From contig NZ_AGFR01000003.1 of the NCBI RefSeq assembly GCF_000231445.1, forward strand, positions 682,001-746,000: a stretch of DNA of 64,000 bases, written 5' to 3'. The DNA is from Commensalibacter intestini A911 (GTDB lineage: Bacteria > Pseudomonadota > Alphaproteobacteria > Acetobacterales > Acetobacteraceae). Position 1 is the first letter of the stretch. Each line of letters opens with the position of its first letter. Of the stretch, positions 9,111 through 18,833 are shown piece after piece. The position numbers and the translations under genes are program-made. The notes below the pieces were generated by a model. That model had not been told where the DNA came from. It worked only from the letters and a program-made list of their open reading frames with translations, and ran no database searches.

Positions 9111-9995
9111 ATGAATATTTCAATAGTATATCCATTTATATATTTAGTTTTAGGAATATTCATTTCTAAATCTGGACTGGATGATAAACATAATATTAAG
9201 GGCTATGTTTCAGCCTTATTAATGCGATTATTTATTCCAGCAGTTATTATTTATAATATCGCTTATCATGAACCCGGTGTTTTCATGATTATGATTGCTA
9301 CGGCTTTGATCATGTTTGTCATGTTATATATTGGCTTGAAAATATATAAAGATTCCGTCGTAGCACTTTGTTATTCGTTTATTAATATTGGTTGGTTTGG
9401 ATTACCCATTACGATGGCTTTATATGGCGATCATGGAGCAATGGCGATCATTCCTGCTTATGTAGCCACGTCTATTTTAGGGAATGCTGTGGGTGCTGGT
9501 GTATTGCATCATGAAAAAGGAATTTGGATAAAAATTCGTAAAATTATCGTTTCTTTTCCATTTATTGCATTTGTTATTGGCTTAGCTTGCTCTCCTTTTG
9601 TAGGGAGTATTCAATATCTTTTTGAAACACCCTATCATTATGCAAAATTAGGAACGAGCTTTTTTGGAATGTTAATTTTAGGAATATGGATTGGCAAAAC
9701 TAAATTATCAGAATATAAATTTAAACAAGGGATTTTATTAACACTTAATCGTATTATTGTATTTTCTTTGTTAATGAGTTTTCTGATTGCTCTAGGTTTC
9801 TTCTTAAAGGTGCATTTGATTACGAGTAATATCAAAGTTTTATATTTAATTGGTTTGTTACCACCTGCTGCCAATATTATTGTATTAGAAACTTATCATT
9901 TAGAAAGAGGACATTCTGCACCCATTATCGCCACAGGGACGCTGATTAGTATCGTATTGGTTTTAGTTTATGCGATGGCTGTTTTGTATGTTTGA
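9111..9995 (+). CDS. AEC-family permease (auxin efflux carrier / malonate-type transporter)
   Basis: This 294-residue membrane protein has about ten helices in two pseudo-symmetrical halves, as in the AEC (MleP/MdcF-like) family. Typical features are the small-residue N-terminal helix with LGIFISKSGL, a central INIGWFGLPITMALYG block and LPPAANIIVLETYH in the second half. It probably exports or exchanges a small organic acid anion, but the substrate is not predictable. ATG 9111 is preferred over the TTG one codon earlier because CAAGG lies 7 bases upstream. It stands alone, with convergent pncA downstream. Confidence 0.82.
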   Translation: MNISIVYPFIYLVLGIFISKSGLDDKHNIKGYVSALLMRLFIPAVIIYNIAYHEPGVFMIMIATALIMFVMLYIGLKIYKDSVVALCYSFINIGWFGLPITMALYGDHGAMAIIPAYVATSILGNAVGAGVLHHEKGIWIKIRKIIVSFPFIAFVIGLACSPFVGSIQYLFETPYHYAKLGTSFFGMLILGIWIGKTKLSEYKFKQGILLTLNRIIVFSLLMSFLIALGFFLKVHLITSNIKVLYLIGLLPPAANIIVLETYHLERGHSAPIIATGTLISIVLVLVYAMAVLYV

Positions 9996-10027
9996 AGATT
10001 ATCAGATAATTACTAAATAATTGTGAG

Positions 10028-10666
10028 TTATAAGGCTAAATCATAACTATTTATATATTTGACGCCTAGTTCTAGTAATTCTTCTTTACGCTTTTTAGCA
10101 TCATCTTCATTAACAGGCTTGGTTGCATCTTGAATGATATAAGTTTTAAAATTATTGTCAAAAGCATCTTTAGCAGAAGAGACAACACAAATATCCTCTG
10201 CTAGTCCTGTAAAGAAAATTCGTTGAATTTCTAGCTTTTTTAACCAGTCAATTAATCCTGTAGAGGTTTTTTTATCGTTTTCGAAAAAAGCAGAGTAGCT
10301 GTCGATGTTTTCGTTGCTACCCTTACGAAACACTTGTGAGAAATACTGCTGTTGTAACTTAGAAGATAACTCTGCACCCCATGTATTTTTTACAGCATGT
10401 GTTGGCCATAAAATTTGTGGACCATAAGGTACAGTAATTTCATCATAAGGTTTTGCATTTGAATGATTCTCAGCAAAAGAGATATGATTTTCAGGGTGCC
10501 AATCCTGAGTAGCAAAGGAACGTGCAAAGCGGTGGGATAAAAGGTGATTAATCACAGGGATAATTTGATCCCCACCTTTAACGCCTAATGCCCCACCAGG
10601 TAAAAAGTCATTTTGCACATCAATTACAGCCAAAATATCGGTTCGTGGATTAATGCGCAAAATCAT
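10028..10666 (-). CDS. pncA: Nicotinamidase / pyrazinamidase
   Basis: This enzyme hydrolyses nicotinamide to nicotinate for NAD salvage. The 212-residue sequence carries the PncA signatures: catalytic Asp in VIDVQNDFLPGG, the metal-binding DWHPENHISF, LWPTHAV, a Lys block RKGSNENIDSYSAF and catalytic Cys in GLAEDICVVSSAKDA. ATG 10666 has a GGAAGA ribosome site 5 bases upstream. The start lies 10 bases after the htpG stop codon, so the two are probably one transcript. It would also activate pyrazinamide-type prodrugs (family knowledge). Confidence 0.93.
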   Translation of the reverse strand: MILRINPRTDILAVIDVQNDFLPGGALGVKGGDQIIPVINHLLSHRFARSFATQDWHPENHISFAENHSNAKPYDEITVPYGPQILWPTHAVKNTWGAELSSKLQQQYFSQVFRKGSNENIDSYSAFFENDKKTSTGLIDWLKKLEIQRIFFTGLAEDICVVSSAKDAFDNNFKTYIIQDATKPVNEDDAKKRKEELLELGVKYINSYDLAL

Positions 10667-10676
10667 TTGATCTTCC

Positions 10677-12524
10677 TTATTTACCGGTTAACGCGGTTGC
10701 AATACGACGAGCGAATAATGTTGGATCAATTGGCATTTCACCGTCTTGAACACGAGCAAGATCAAGAAGAATAGCGGCTTCTTCATTAATATCTTTGCCA
10801 TCTTTTGCTTTTAATACCAAAGATTTAATCCAAGGATGATTTGGATTTAACTCTAATACAGGGGTTGCTGTTGGCATGGTTTTATCATTACGACGCATTA
10901 AGCGTTGCATTTGTAAATCTGGCCCACCAGCAGAAGCAGCAAGAATAACAGGGCTATCAACAAGACGTTGTGTCGTGCGAACTTCGCTAACTTTGTCTTT
11001 TAAAATTTCTTGCAAAGATTTTAATAAACCTTCTTCTTCTTCACTATTAACGTGCTCGACATCGCCCATTAATTTTTCAAGATCTTCTTTGGCTTGGGTA
11101 ATACTGCGTAAAGGTTTATCTGCATATTTACCAACACGATCAGGCCAGAATGCATCAACAGCATCGGTAAAGAGTAATACTTCAATACCTTGAGCTTTAA
11201 ATCCTTCCAATTGAGGAGAAGAAGCAAGAATATCTTTTGAATCACCTGCAAGATAATAAATTGCTTCTTGATCTTCTTTCATCCGAGAAACATAGTCAGG
11301 GAGGGTAGTAAAACCTTCTTGTGTAGAAGAGTAAAATCTTGAAAGTTTTAAAATGCTTTCCGCATGTTCGCCATTTTCCCAAAGACCTTCTTTGAAGATT
11401 GCTCCAAAAAGATCCCAGAATTTTTCATATTTTTCTGTATCTTCAGATAACTTATTAAGTTCTGACATTACACGATTGGTTAATGCTTTGCGAATACGTG
11501 CTAATACAGGGGTATTTTGCAACATTTCACGAGAAACGTTCAATGGCAAATCTTCTGTATCTACGATCCCTTGGATAAAGCGTAACCAAGCAGGAAGCAT
11601 TTCAGCTTCGTCAGTAATAAACATACGACGAACATGTAAACGCACTTTACTTTTTCTTTCTTGATCCACTGGTGCAAAAGGAGAGATCATGCCTGGGATA
11701 AAGAGCAAAGAAGTAAATTCAAAAACCCCTTCGGCATGCCATAATAATGTCGCTAATGGTTTATCGAATAAGTGGGTAATGTGACGATAAAAATCCTCTA
11801 ATTGTTCATCAGTGATTTCACTGCGAGGTTTACGCCATAAAGCAGTGCCTTCATTAGCACTTCTTTCTTCTTCGCCTTGTTTAATCATAATGGGCCATGC
11901 AATATGGTCTGCCCATTTGCGAATGATATTTTCTAGACGCATGCTTTCTAAATATTCATCAGCATCGCTTTTGATGTGAAGGATAATATCTGTGCCAGCG
12001 GTTTCACGTGTTTTTTGGGCTAAGGTATATTGACCTTTTCCTTCAGAAGTCCAGCTCCATGCTTCGTCAGAACCTGCACGGCGAGAAATAACTTCAACCT
12101 TGTCTGCCACCATAAATGCAGAATAAAAACCAACGCCAAATTGACCAATTAAATTAGGACGATCTTCTGGTTTTGAGTCTTTTAATTCTTTTTCAAAAGC
12201 ACGTGTTCCAGAACGAGCAATCGTTCCTAAGTTCTGGATCATTTCTTCTTTGTTCATCCCAACGCCATCATCGCTGATGGTTAAAAGATGAGCTTCTTTA
12301 TCAACGCTTAAGCGGATTTGTGGCGTTGCAGGAAGTGCACAAGCTTCATTGGTTAATGCTTCAAAGCGTCTTCTGTCCATTGCATCAGCAGAGTTCGCAA
12401 TAAGCTCACGTAAGAAAATTTCTCTTTCTGAATAAAGGGCGTGAACCACTAAATCCATTAGGCGTTCAACTTCAGCACTAAATTGATGTTGTTCTTCTTT
12501 AGGTGTTGATGTTTCTGTACTCAT
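10677..12524 (-). CDS. htpG: Molecular chaperone HtpG (Hsp90)
   Basis: This is the bacterial Hsp90 homodimer, an ATP-driven chaperone, of 615 residues. The N-terminal GHKL ATPase domain shows [15 protein letters not shown] (ATP/Mg Asn), ISDDGVGM and [11 protein letters not shown], then [12 protein letters not shown] as the lid region. The middle domain (about residues 230-490) includes PLNVSREML with the catalytic-loop Arg. The C-terminal dimerisation domain follows. The [14 protein letters not shown] wording differs from the enterobacterial NASDALDKLR type and fits acetic acid bacteria as I recall them. An AAGGA ribosome site precedes ATG 12524. No CIRCE element or clear sigma-32 promoter could be assigned. 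Confidence 0.97.
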   Translation of the reverse strand: MSTETSTPKEEQHQFSAEVERLMDLVVHALYSEREIFLRELIANSADAMDRRRFEALTNEACALPATPQIRLSVDKEAHLLTISDDGVGMNKEEMIQNLGTIARSGTRAFEKELKDSKPEDRPNLIGQFGVGFYSAFMVADKVEVISRRAGSDEAWSWTSEGKGQYTLAQKTRETAGTDIILHIKSDADEYLESMRLENIIRKWADHIAWPIMIKQGEEERSANEGTALWRKPRSEITDEQLEDFYRHITHLFDKPLATLLWHAEGVFEFTSLLFIPGMISPFAPVDQERKSKVRLHVRRMFITDEAEMLPAWLRFIQGIVDTEDLPLNVSREMLQNTPVLARIRKALTNRVMSELNKLSEDTEKYEKFWDLFGAIFKEGLWENGEHAESILKLSRFYSSTQEGFTTLPDYVSRMKEDQEAIYYLAGDSKDILASSPQLEGFKAQGIEVLLFTDAVDAFWPDRVGKYADKPLRSITQAKEDLEKLMGDVEHVNSEEEEGLLKSLQEILKDKVSEVRTTQRLVDSPVILAASAGGPDLQMQRLMRRNDKTMPTATPVLELNPNHPWIKSLVLKAKDGKDINEEAAILLDLARVQDGEMPIDPTLFARRIATALTGK

Positions 12525-12617
12525 AAAAAACGATATCCTTAATTATTTGAATAAATTTATTAAAATTTCATGTATTATAATACAATAAATAGGCACTAAA
12601 AATAAAGAGGTAAACGC

Positions 12618-13043
12618 ATGGCAAAGATTTTGACAAATCGCTCTGATATTCTTGATGCGTTATCAAAAGTGAAAACGATTGCATTGATAGGTGCGTCAAA
12701 TAAGCCTAATCGCCCTAGTTATGGGGTAATGAAACATCTCTTAGATTGTCGTTTTACAGTTATTCCTGTTAATCCAGTTTTGGCTGGACAAACAATTTTA
12801 GATCAAAAAGTTTTTGCGACTTTGTCTGATATTGATGTGACGATTGATATGATTGATATTTTTCGTAATGCAGAGGCTGTACCAGCGATTGTTGAAGAGG
12901 CTTTAATATTACAAGCTTTACCCAAATTAATTTGGATGCAGTTAAAGATTATTCACGAAGAAGCTGCACAACAGGCTGTTAATGCAGGTATTGATGTGGT
13001 GATGGATCGTTGTCCAGTGATTGAGTTAGGATTGCATGGATAA
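12618..13043 (+). CDS. CoA-binding domain protein (YccU-like)
   Basis: This small Rossmann-fold protein of 141 residues belongs to the CoA-binding family related to the succinyl-CoA-synthetase nucleotide-binding fold. Visible blocks are TIALIGASNKPNRPSYGVM, VIPVNP, VDMIDIFRNAEAVPAIVEEAL, IWMQLKI and the C-terminal VVMDRCPVIE signature. The biochemical role is not established for this family; binding of acyl-CoA is inferred from the fold. AGAGG lies 8 bases before ATG 12618. It is divergent from htpG with a 93-base shared promoter region. Confidence 0.88.
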   Translation: MAKILTNRSDILDALSKVKTIALIGASNKPNRPSYGVMKHLLDCRFTVIPVNPVLAGQTILDQKVFATLSDIDVTIDMIDIFRNAEAVPAIVEEALILQALPKLIWMQLKIIHEEAAQQAVNAGIDVVMDRCPVIELGLHG

Positions 13044-13190
13044 TGCACGAAAACGGGAGTAGGTGTTTATATTTATTTATTAGAAAATAAATTTATTTAA
13101 AGTTTTTTGACTAAGAAATAATTTTGATTATTATGTCTTCTCCCTTTTATATATTCACAACTGAATAGTTTATTTGCAACAAGGCTCAAT

Positions 13191-13817
13191 ATGGTTTTTT
13201 TAGTAATTACAATGTCTTTAATCGCTATAATCGCTATTGTGCCAGCAGTTATTATATTCTTTGTTGTTGGAACAAGGTTCAGACACTCTGATATTTTTCT
13301 TTCTATTTTGTTTTTGATAGTTTGTATCTATTTTGGATCTTCAAACGATTTCACTGTTTTCTCGTTTGGTCCTTTTATTTTTCTCTGCCTATTTTTTGCG
13401 TCTTCTGCTGTTGTTTTTGATAAATTTAAGGAAAACAAATCCGTTCGGAGTTTGTTAATATCAATATTGTTCATCATATTTGCTCCAATAGCGGGTTATA
13501 TTTCACATAAACTTTATCCATATTCGAAGTTTTATCAATGGGCTTTGTTTCATCCATCGGAGTTTTTAGAAGCAAAAAGAGAAGATGGATTTTTAAAGGA
13601 AATTGATGCATGGGGGGTTACAGGTATAAGTTCATCGTTGATGCTGGCATCCAGTCAGAATTATGACCTCACTGTACCAGGCGATTTTAAACTATGGAAA
13701 CTGAAGAATAAAATCACTTGTGATGTATATGATGTATATAAAGTATATCCTAAACTCTATACAATATTTCCATATGCTGAAATAAAATGTTATAAAGAAA
13801 CAGATGCTCATCAATGA
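13191..13817 (+). CDS. Membrane protein of unknown function
   Basis: This 208-residue protein has four hydrophobic segments in its first half (about residues 3-25, 31-48, 53-72 and 85-104) and a soluble C-terminal half of about 100 residues. The tail contains WGVTGISSSLMLASSQNYDLTVPGDFKLWKLKNK and two cysteines near the end (ITCDVYD and IKCYKE). An AAGG six bases before ATG 13191 supports the start. I do not recognise a family. It is convergent with the amidohydrolase downstream, with only 20 bases between stop codons. Codon use is AT-rich but similar to the surrounding genes. Confidence 0.7.
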   Translation: MVFLVITMSLIAIIAIVPAVIIFFVVGTRFRHSDIFLSILFLIVCIYFGSSNDFTVFSFGPFIFLCLFFASSAVVFDKFKENKSVRSLLISILFIIFAPIAGYISHKLYPYSKFYQWALFHPSEFLEAKREDGFLKEIDAWGVTGISSSLMLASSQNYDLTVPGDFKLWKLKNKITCDVYDVYKVYPKLYTIFPYAEIKCYKETDAHQ

Positions 13818-13837
13818 TGTGATTTTTTATTAAAATA

Positions 13838-14731
13838 TTAACTTGTTGATTTTAAAATATTAGAGCTTTGTAAGCAAACCCATTGGATATACTCGATTAA
13901 TATAGATTGTAATTTTGAAAAACCTTCATGTTGCTCAAAATTATCTTCGTTTATATAAAGGCTTTTATTTATCTCGATTTGCATGACATGAATATTGTGA
14001 CGAGGGTTTCCATAATGTCGTGTGATATATCCACCTGCATAAGGGATGTTTTTGCTGACCTTTAAGCCTTTTTCGGCAAAGAATTTCTGACTATTATTGA
14101 TCAAAAAAGGAGAGCAGGTCTGTGAAAACCCATCTCCTAAAACAATGTCTGTATAATAGGGACTACGTTTTGGCATAGAAGGCATAGAGTGAATGTCTAA
14201 TAGAATACACCCTCCATATTGCTCATAGTTTGTTTGGATAAATGATTCTATTTGTTGGTGATAGGAAAACCAATAAGTTTCAATACGTTGTTTTATCTGA
14301 GAAAAAGATAAGTAATATTTATGGATTTGTTTTCCACTACTACTGATTTTATGAATGGTTCCCATACCTCTTTTGACTTGAGGGCTCTTTGTATTACACC
14401 AGTCAGGTAATGGTTCTTTGAAAATATCAGGATCGAGCTCCCATGCTTCTCGGTTAAGATCACAGAAAATCCGAGGAAGGCAAGCTTGTAAAAAAGTAAC
14501 GCCGTGATATGGGCTTTGTTCTAATAATTGATGAACGTAACTATCTTCGCTTTTTCGTAATTCATCTAATGAGAGCCTGCATGAGGAAAGGAGTTGATGG
14601 TCATATTGCATTCCTGAATGTGGAGAACTGATTAAAATAGGGTAGGAAAAAGTGCTTTGTGGTGCTTTAATGACAAAAGGTGAGGAAAATGAATGGGTTA
14701 TTAAATCAAAAAGTGACATTGTGGCGTTCAT
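13838..14731 (-). CDS. N-formylglutamate amidohydrolase family protein
   Basis: This 297-residue protein belongs to the zinc-dependent N-formylglutamate deformylase/amidohydrolase family. Recognisable blocks are the N-terminal ILISSPHSGMQY, EDSYVHQLL, PRIFCDLNREAWELDP and LLDIHSMPSMPKR with its metal-type Asp-His, then NIPYAGGYITRHYG and a late MQIEINKSLY. In histidine catabolism this family removes the formyl group from formylglutamate, but no hut genes are nearby and the physiological substrate is uncertain. ATG 14731 is used; ATG 14719 is also possible. Confidence 0.87.
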   Translation of the reverse strand: MNATMSLFDLITHSFSSPFVIKAPQSTFSYPILISSPHSGMQYDHQLLSSCRLSLDELRKSEDSYVHQLLEQSPYHGVTFLQACLPRIFCDLNREAWELDPDIFKEPLPDWCNTKSPQVKRGMGTIHKISSSGKQIHKYYLSFSQIKQRIETYWFSYHQQIESFIQTNYEQYGGCILLDIHSMPSMPKRSPYYTDIVLGDGFSQTCSPFLINNSQKFFAEKGLKVSKNIPYAGGYITRHYGNPRHNIHVMQIEINKSLYINEDNFEQHEGFSKLQSILIEYIQWVCLQSSNILKSTS

Positions 14732-14797
14732 ATCAAATAAATAAGTAAAATAATCTTATAAAATATTTCATTTTTTTCACTTTGGCTACTTGCACTT

Positions 14798-14803
14798 TTG
14801 ACA
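14798..14803 (+). promoter_or_regulatory. Consensus -35 hexamer before tRNA-Val
   Basis: A perfect TTGACA lies 33 bases before the first base of the tRNA. The matching -10 box is weak in this AT-rich stretch (candidates around 14821-14829). The position fits a vegetative promoter driving the tRNA with a very short leader. Confidence 0.4.
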
Positions 14804-14836
14804 GAACATCGCTATTAAACATTTATTAGCTAAGAT

Positions 14837-14911
14837 GGGTGTATAGCTCAGCGGGAGAGCACTACCTTGACATGGTAGGGGTCACAGGTTCAATCCCTGT
14901 TACACCCACCA
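14837..14911 (+). tRNA. tRNA-Val (anticodon GAC)
   Basis: A full cloverleaf folds by eye. The acceptor stem is GGGTGTA with TACACCC, the D arm is GCTC/GAGC, the anticodon stem is CTACC/GGTAG around the loop TTGACAT (anticodon GAC), and the T arm is ACAGG/CCTGT around TTCAATC. The CCA end is encoded (14909-14911). It reads GUC and GUU valine codons. It lies between two minus-strand genes. Confidence 0.97.
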
Positions 14912-14935
14912 TCGAAGCTTAAAAATCCCCTTATA

Positions 14936-15472
14936 TTATTTAAACATCATACTTTTCAATACGTTATCTTTGTCGATAAAACGGTGTTTTAATGCTGCTG
15001 CAATATGTCCAACGATCATAATGGCGACGATCCATGATAAATAAATATGGATTGGTGCAACGATATCTTCTAATTTTGGATTAGCTTGGATTAAATCAGG
15101 TAAATTAAATAGATATAAAACAGGGACGTGATGATTGGCGCTCCAACTGAACAAACATCCAGTGATTGGCATTGCGATTAAGACAACATATAAAAGAATA
15201 TGTGCAATATGAGCTATTCTTTTCATGCTTTTGGACATCGTATCGGGTAATTCTGGCGCTGGGTGCGTATAACGCCAGAATAGGCGAATGCAGAATAGAA
15301 AAATGATGGTTGTTGCAATATTTTTATGCAATCCGATCAGTGTAGGTATGGATGGATCTGTATCTGATGCGATAAAGTGATTGGTATAGAATCCCACGTA
15401 CCAAACAAAAATAAAAATTGCAGCCATCAGCCAATGTAAAATCTTGGCTGTCAGTGTATATGATGTTTGCAT
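14936..15472 (-). CDS. Cytochrome b561
   Basis: This 178-residue four-helix dihaem membrane protein belongs to the bacterial cytochrome b561 (CybB) family. Haem-ligand histidines sit where expected: ILHWLMA in helix 1, IGLHKNIA before helix 2, and PIHIYLSW and VGHIAAALKHRF around helix 4. The family oxidises quinol, or superoxide in E. coli CybB, in the inner membrane; the partner here is not known. A C-terminal KHRFIDKDNVLKSMM tail is typical. ATG 15472 begins just before helix 1. Confidence 0.93.
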   Translation of the reverse strand: MQTSYTLTAKILHWLMAAIFIFVWYVGFYTNHFIASDTDPSIPTLIGLHKNIATTIIFLFCIRLFWRYTHPAPELPDTMSKSMKRIAHIAHILLYVVLIAMPITGCLFSWSANHHVPVLYLFNLPDLIQANPKLEDIVAPIHIYLSWIVAIMIVGHIAAALKHRFIDKDNVLKSMMFK

Positions 15473-15589
15473 ATGATTTAAATCTCAACAAAGGGGTGTA
15501 ATCGTCATATAAAAATCAAAGACTTTATGATTTTGATCAAAAAGTCTATATTATTTTATCTTCGTAAACATCATACATAGATTACTGCA

Positions 15590-16015
15590 ATGAAAATATT
15601 GAAATATGCCTTTTTAGTTAATTTTGTCTTGATATGTATCCCATATCACTCTTTTGCTGTTGATACTAATCAACCTAGTATTGCAGCAATCGAACAGCGT
15701 GCTGAGGCTGGTGATCTCAAGGCTCAATTAACTCTTGCTGGAATGTATTATACAGGAAATGGAGTGTCTCAAGACTACTCTCAGGCGCTAAAATGTTTCA
15801 CAAAAGCTGCTGATCAAGGTTATGCAAATGCTCAATATAATTTAGGTGTAATGTATAGAGACGGTCAAGGAGTGTCTCAAGATTACTCTCAAGCGCTAAA
15901 ATATTTCACTTTAGCTGCCAATCAAGGAAATGAGGCTGCTAAAATGAATATAAATTTAATAAAAACCTCAACATTATCTCGACCTGATTTATTTAATGAG
16001 AGTTCTAATAAATAA
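15590..16015 (+). CDS. Secreted Sel1-repeat protein
   Basis: This 141-residue protein has an N-terminal signal peptide (about residues 1-23, cleavage near FAVD) and two 36-residue Sel1-like repeats. Repeat 1 is around LAGMYYTGNGVSQDYSQALKC and repeat 2 around LGVMYRDGQGVSQDYSQALKY, with a truncated third unit after them. The two repeats are close even at DNA level (GGAGTGTCTCAAGA is identical), suggesting recent internal duplication. Sel1 proteins are alpha-solenoid scaffolds that bind other proteins, usually in the periplasm or envelope. No partner can be named from context. Confidence 0.85.
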   Translation: MKILKYAFLVNFVLICIPYHSFAVDTNQPSIAAIEQRAEAGDLKAQLTLAGMYYTGNGVSQDYSQALKCFTKAADQGYANAQYNLGVMYRDGQGVSQDYSQALKYFTLAANQGNEAAKMNINLIKTSTLSRPDLFNESSNK

Positions 16016-16197
16016 TACGGCTTTGGTAAAAATATTTTTCAATGAGATAAAATAAAACTCTGAATAATGTGGAAGCGTAAAGTTCCTGATAATATAAATT
16101 CAACAAGAGAGAGAAAATACTGTATTCAATTTGTTTTCTCACATTTAATCTTATTCTGATTATTTCTTTCATACCGTTATTGTAAGGTTGTTCTGAT

Positions 16198-17592
16198 ATG
16201 CATGAAATTATTTGTCCAAGTTGTCATAAAGCGTTTAAGATTGATGAGGCTGGATATGCAGATATTTTAAAGCAAGTCCGTGATCGTGATTTCGACAACC
16301 AATTACATGAACGTCTAGAGCTAGCTCAACAAGAGAAAGAAAAAGCGATTGAGCTGGCATGTTCACAAGTGACAAATAAATTACAAAAAGACTTTGCTGA
16401 TAAGGATGTAGAGATACAAAAACTCAAGGCTTCTCTTGAAACGGAACATAATCACAGAAAAATTGCAGTGATAGAGGCTGTAAGTATCGTAGAAAAAGAA
16501 CGTGATGCGTTTAAAAATAGTCTTGAACAATTACAAAAGCAGCAACAAGCAGAGACTAAATTAGCCGAAGTTACGCTTTTAAATGAGGTCAAGAATGTCG
16601 TCACGGAGAAAGATAAAGAAATACAAGCTTTAAAAGCTCGGCTAGATGAGCATGAACGGGTTAAACAGTTTGAAGTCAAAGAAGCAATCAGTTCCGTTCA
16701 GAAGCAATGTGATGAATTAAAAAATAATTTAGAAAAAAGCGAAATAGAAAAAAAACTTTCTGAAAAGAATTTGGAAGATATTTTTAAAAGACAACTTGCT
16801 GATCGTGATGAGGTCATAGAGCGCTTACGAGATATGAAGACGCGTTTATCGACAAAGATGGTTGGGGAAACATTAGAGCAGCATTGTGAAATTGAGTTTA
16901 ATCGTATTCGTGTTACAGCGTTTCCAAAAGCCTATTTTGAAAAAGATAATGATATTCGCACAGGCAGTAAAGGTGACTATATTTTTCGAGATGTGAATGA
17001 TAGTGGCACTGAAATCATTTCTATCATGTTTGAAATGAAGAATGAAAATGATCAGACTGCGACGAAAAAAAAGAATGAGGATTTCTTTAAAGAGTTGGAT
17101 AAAGATAGAAATGAGAAAAAATGTGAATATGCAATTTTAGTATCATTGTTAGAGCCTGAAAATGATTTTTATAATACAGGAATAGTCGATGTATCCTATC
17201 GTTATCCAAAAATGTATGTGATAAGACCTCAGTTTTTTATCCAAATCATTACACTTTTAAGAAATGCAGCATTAAAATCTCTTGAATACAAAACTGAATT
17301 AGCGCTGATGAAAGCGCAAAATATAGATATTACTAATTTTGAAAATGATCTTGATATATTTAAAAATGCTTTTGCAAAAAATTACAATCTTGCATCTAGT
17401 CGTTTTCAAACCGCTATTGAAGAGATAGATAAGTCAATTAATCACCTTACGAAAACAAAAGATGCTTTACTAGGAGCGGACAGAAATCTCCGTTTAGCCA
17501 ATGATAAGGCTCAAGATGTAACAATTAAAAAACTAACACGTAATAATCCAACAATGAAAGAGAAATTTCTTGATTTAGAAAAAGATAGTTAA
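16198..17592 (+). CDS. DUF2130 coiled-coil protein
   Basis: This 464-residue protein has a short N-terminal cysteine knuckle (ICPSCHKAF, residues 4-12), a long coiled coil rich in Glu, Lys and Gln (about residues 30-220), and a DUF2130 domain (about residues 205-400). The domain is recognised by [40 protein letters not shown] and the [14 protein letters not shown] block. DUF2130 has been compared with restriction-endonuclease-like folds; the acidic/lysine pattern around FEMKNE resembles a nuclease motif, but activity is unproven. ATG 16198 has AAGG ten bases upstream. It is monocistronic in appearance, and the biological role is unknown. Confidence 0.85.
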   Translation: MHEIICPSCHKAFKIDEAGYADILKQVRDRDFDNQLHERLELAQQEKEKAIELACSQVTNKLQKDFADKDVEIQKLKASLETEHNHRKIAVIEAVSIVEKERDAFKNSLEQLQKQQQAETKLAEVTLLNEVKNVVTEKDKEIQALKARLDEHERVKQFEVKEAISSVQKQCDELKNNLEKSEIEKKLSEKNLEDIFKRQLADRDEVIERLRDMKTRLSTKMVGETLEQHCEIEFNRIRVTAFPKAYFEKDNDIRTGSKGDYIFRDVNDSGTEIISIMFEMKNENDQTATKKKNEDFFKELDKDRNEKKCEYAILVSLLEPENDFYNTGIVDVSYRYPKMYVIRPQFFIQIITLLRNAALKSLEYKTELALMKAQNIDITNFENDLDIFKNAFAKNYNLASSRFQTAIEEIDKSINHLTKTKDALLGADRNLRLANDKAQDVTIKKLTRNNPTMKEKFLDLEKDS

Positions 17593-17775
17593 AGTAAATA
17601 AATTATACTGATAATTTCTGATAAGCGTGTTGGTTGTAAAAGTTTAACGACTTTTGATTATATAAATCATTTGCAAAGAGGGATGTTTATTGTCACTGTA
17701 TCTTGCTATGAGCAATAGATACGATTAATGTGATTATTATCGTTATTTTAAAATACTAAAGCGTAAGGATACAGA

Positions 17776-18771
17776 ATGATAGAGCGTCGTAAATTTTTAA
17801 TTGGTGCAGGAACAGCAGTTACAACATCTGTAATCCTGTCTGATTCATTGCTAAATAAAGCGGCTGCTCAAAGTCCAGCTGGATACCAAGCGTTCTTAAA
17901 ACAAACTTATCAGCAAGCTGTGCAACAAGGCTTTAATGCTTCGATTATGAAGCAAGCTTTGGATTGGTCTGTACCCAATGCAAAAGTCATTCAATTAGAT
18001 CGTAAGCAGCCTGAATTTACGATGACTTGGGCTCAATATTATCAAAAAGTGATTTCTCCAACCAAGATTAGCCAAGGAAAGTCCTCTTATCGTTCTTTAC
18101 AAAACGTTTTGTCAAAGATTTGGTCTCAATATCAGGTAGATCCACGAATTGTTTTAGGAATTTGGGGAATTGAATCTGCGTATGGAAAGCATACGGGGAA
18201 ATTTAATGTGATTGATTCGCTTGCAACGCTTGCTTTTGAGGGGCGTAGAGCGAAGTTCTTTAAATCAGAATTGATGAAAGCGTTAAAGATTTTAGATAAT
18301 CGTGATATTGCACCTGCACAAATGTTAGGCAGTTATGCTGGGGCAATGGGGCAACCTCAATTTATGCCAAGTGCTTATTTACAATATGCGGTTGATTTTT
18401 CTGGCACAGGGCAAAGAAATATTTGGACAAATGTTCCCGATGTATTAGCTTCTATTGCAAATTACTTAGCAAAATGTGGCTGGAAGGCTTCTGAACCTTG
18501 GGGGCAAGAGGTTACTATTCAAGGGAATTTATCTCAAACTCAAATTGGCCGTAAAAATGTAAAAACACTTGGTCAATGGCAAGCTTTGGGAGTGCGTCGT
18601 AAAAACGGAAGCAATTTCTCAAACAGTTCTATTCAAGGGGCAGTTATTAGACCTGATGGTGAAGGTGGGCAAGCCTTTATGGTGTATCATAACTTTAATG
18701 TTATTCGTCGTTATAACCCTTCTGATTATTATGCTTTAGCAGTAGGATTGCTTGGAGATGCTGTTGGTTAA
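17776..18771 (+). CDS. Lytic murein transglycosylase, MltB type (GH103), Tat-like signal
   Basis: This 331-residue peptidoglycan lytic transglycosylase cleaves the MurNAc-GlcNAc bond to form 1,6-anhydro ends. The SLT_2/GH103 domain contains the catalytic Glu in GIWGIESAYGKHTG and the typical AGAMGQPQFMPSAYLQYAVDF. The N-terminus ERRKFLIGAG followed by a hydrophobic stretch and AAAQS reads as a twin-arginine signal peptide, so this enzyme may be exported folded and soluble, not as a lipoprotein like E. coli MltB. The C-terminal ~80 residues resemble the peptidoglycan-binding-like tail of this family. It is the first of three consecutive wall enzymes. Confidence 0.92.
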   Translation: MIERRKFLIGAGTAVTTSVILSDSLLNKAAAQSPAGYQAFLKQTYQQAVQQGFNASIMKQALDWSVPNAKVIQLDRKQPEFTMTWAQYYQKVISPTKISQGKSSYRSLQNVLSKIWSQYQVDPRIVLGIWGIESAYGKHTGKFNVIDSLATLAFEGRRAKFFKSELMKALKILDNRDIAPAQMLGSYAGAMGQPQFMPSAYLQYAVDFSGTGQRNIWTNVPDVLASIANYLAKCGWKASEPWGQEVTIQGNLSQTQIGRKNVKTLGQWQALGVRRKNGSNFSNSSIQGAVIRPDGEGGQAFMVYHNFNVIRRYNPSDYYALAVGLLGDAVG

Positions 18772-18833
18772 TAAATAAAGTTGTTTTTTTAGAAAGAGAA
18801 GCGTAATAGCTAAAAATAATTTTATTTTTTTGA

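Noticed and set aside
16066-16158. Small ORF (30 codons, starting MWKRKVP) between the Sel1 and DUF2130 genes
   Set aside because: No ribosome site and no recognisable family; a slight similarity of its start to the sequence at 48849 is too short to mean a shared mobile element.
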